A DNA stretch of 6,807 nt from assembly GCA_012511355.1 (NCBI GenBank), contig JAAZGG010000078.1, forward strand, positions 1 to 6,807, read 5' to 3'. The stretch is from a bacterium (GTDB lineage Bacteria > Bacillota_I > Bacilli_A > RFN20 > UBA1709). The translations under genes were made by a program, and so were the position numbers. This document shows positions 5,882-6,807 of this stretch, in pieces. The notes under the pieces are model-generated. The model searched no databases and was not told where the DNA came from. It saw nothing but the letters and a program-made list of their open reading frames with translations. How positions within the stretch are numbered: the stretch's first letter is position 1; each line of letters opens with the position of its first letter.

Positions 5882-6190
5882 ATGTTAAGTGCAGCACTGA
5901 AAACAATTCGCCAATACCATAGACTTAATCAAAATGAATTGGCCAGTAAACTGTCATTGTCTCCCTCATATATTTCAGAAATTGAAAAAGGGAAAAAAGA
6001 ACCTTCATTAGACGTTCTTCAAAAGTACGCACAATATTTTGATGTACCTTTGTCATCATTGATTGTGTTTTCTGAAACCCTAGATGGAGAACATAGTTCG
6101 AATAAAGTTAAAAGCTTTTTGTCTACTAAAATGTTAAGTGTTTTGGAATGGATCGCCGATCAAGATGATATTCTCCGAAAAAAAATATAA
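5882..6190 (+). CDS. XRE-family helix-turn-helix protein of the retron cassette
   Basis: The 102-aa product has a Cro/C1-type helix-turn-helix at about residues 5-60. Typical features are QNELASKLSLSPSYISEIEKG, the KKEPSLDVLQKYAQYFDVP segment, and the following hydrophobic turn. The last 40 residues form an unrecognised tail that may be helical (MLSVLEWIADQDDIL). It could repress the cassette promoter by binding the inverted repeat at 5241-5299, or act as an antitoxin or retron accessory protein. From memory, an XRE-type partner marks one recognised retron class; I could not verify this here. The start at 5882 is chosen because AAGGAG lies 5 nt upstream and translation then begins directly before the domain. 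A longer in-frame start at 5825 would overlap the small ORF and add an unrelated 19-residue stretch. The 3' end overlaps the RT start by 26 bp. Confidence 0.88.
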   Translation: MLSAALKTIRQYHRLNQNELASKLSLSPSYISEIEKGKKEPSLDVLQKYAQYFDVPLSSLIVFSETLDGEHSSNKVKSFLSTKMLSVLEWIADQDDILRKKI

Positions 6191-6807
6191 ACTCGATCAA
6201 TCCCCTTTTTTTCGTCTTTCGAATAAAAAACGATTAGCTCAACTACTAAGTATTGATTTACATTTAATCACCGACTTAAATTCTTCTAAGCTACTTACGC
6301 AATATAGAATATTCAGAGATAAAAAAACCAATCGTTTAATAACTGAACCCATTAAAGATTTAGCTAAAGTTCACAAAAAAATACTTCACCTATTTCAAAG
6401 AATAGAAGCTCCAGATTACCTGCACTCTGCAATCAAAAAAAGATCTTATAAATCAAACGCCGCTGTTCATTTAAATTCAGAAAAAACTTTAAAAATTGAT
6501 TTTAAAAAGTTTTTCCCATCCATTCGCTTTGAATATATACATAATTTCTTTTTAAAAGATCTGCAATGCTCCACAGATATTGCCACTATCTTAGCTAAAT
6601 TAATTTCCGTTAAAACAAAAGAACATGGAGTACACCTACCAACTGGAAGTTGCATAAGCCCTCTTCTATCTTATTGGATTAACAAAAACATATTTGACAA
6701 ACTAAATACCACGGCTATTGAGAACAACTGTAAATTTAGTCTTTATGTTGATGACATGACAATTTCAGGCCCAAACGCTTCCCCAGAACTTCTCAATAAA
6801 ATCGCCA
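6165..6807 (+). CDS. Retron-type reverse transcriptase (partial, C-terminus beyond window)
   Basis: Retron RTs copy the msd part of a partner RNA into msDNA that stays linked to the RNA through a 2'-5' bond. The frame is open for 214 codons to the right edge; the family is usually about 300-350 aa, so the thumb domain with its VTG motif is missing. Visible motifs in order are RLITEP near 57-62 and PDYLHSAIKKRSYKSNAAVH at 83-102, which includes the retron signature NAxxH at 98-102. These are followed by motif A DFKKFFPSI with catalytic D112, LPTGSCISP at 158-166 (the LPQGxxxSP region) and motif C YVDD with D196 and D197. All three catalytic aspartates are present. The ATG at 6165 lies inside the XRE gene and has no good ribosome binding site, so translational coupling is likely. 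GTG at 6138 is a less likely alternative. Group II intron RTs are unlikely given NAxxH and the gene context. Confidence 0.92.
   Translation, partial: MIFSEKKYKLDQSPFFRLSNKKRLAQLLSIDLHLITDLNSSKLLTQYRIFRDKKTNRLITEPIKDLAKVHKKILHLFQRIEAPDYLHSAIKKRSYKSNAAVHLNSEKTLKIDFKKFFPSIRFEYIHNFFLKDLQCSTDIATILAKLISVKTKEHGVHLPTGSCISPLLSYWINKNIFDKLNTTAIENNCKFSLYVDDMTISGPNASPELLNKIA

Noticed and set aside
6467..6655. 62-codon minus-strand open frame
   Set aside because: It is antisense to the RT's motif A and LPTG region, which encode the real protein.

Overview
The window looks like a piece of a defence island from a moderately AT-rich gammaproteobacterium; a marine or environmental genus (Vibrio, Shewanella or Pseudoalteromonas-like) is a guess from base composition and gene content, not a firm call. 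Two antiphage systems stand head to head, diverging from a shared intergenic region at about 5060-5317.

Left half, minus strand (1-5059): the promoter-proximal part of a type I BREX operon in the order brxR (WYL-domain regulator), brxA, brxB, brxC. The genes are tightly packed (gaps of 1, 26 and 36 nt). brxC runs off the left edge after 978 codons. The genes that normally follow (pglX, pglZ, brxL) would lie outside the window. A perfect 8-bp inverted repeat (5068-5089) sits directly upstream of brxR over a possible -10 box, as expected for an autoregulated BrxR operon.

Right half, plus strand (about 5241-6807): a retron-like cassette. In order it has a 14-bp inverted repeat (5241-5299, likely operator), an extended -10 promoter (5303-5311), about 260 nt of highly structured non-coding RNA (about 5318-5575), a small basic/hydrophobic ORF of 85 codons (5592-5849), a 102-aa XRE-type helix-turn-helix protein (5882-6190), and a reverse transcriptase (6165-6807, cut by the right edge). 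The RT has the retron hallmark NAxxH motif and the catalytic aspartates of motifs A and C.

The most interesting part is the RNA and the small ORF. An 11-bp perfect helix (5502-5512 with 5565-5575) resembles the a1/a2 helix of a retron. It is followed by AGC, the usual setting of the branching G, and encloses two clean hairpins. It would make an unusually small msr-msd, and its a2 arm ends only five bases before the Shine-Dalgarno of the small ORF. A model that fits, by inference only: the small ORF is a membrane-active toxin or effector, its translation is controlled by the retron RNA or msDNA and the RT, and the XRE protein represses transcription through the inverted repeat. Phage disturbance of either control would release the toxin.
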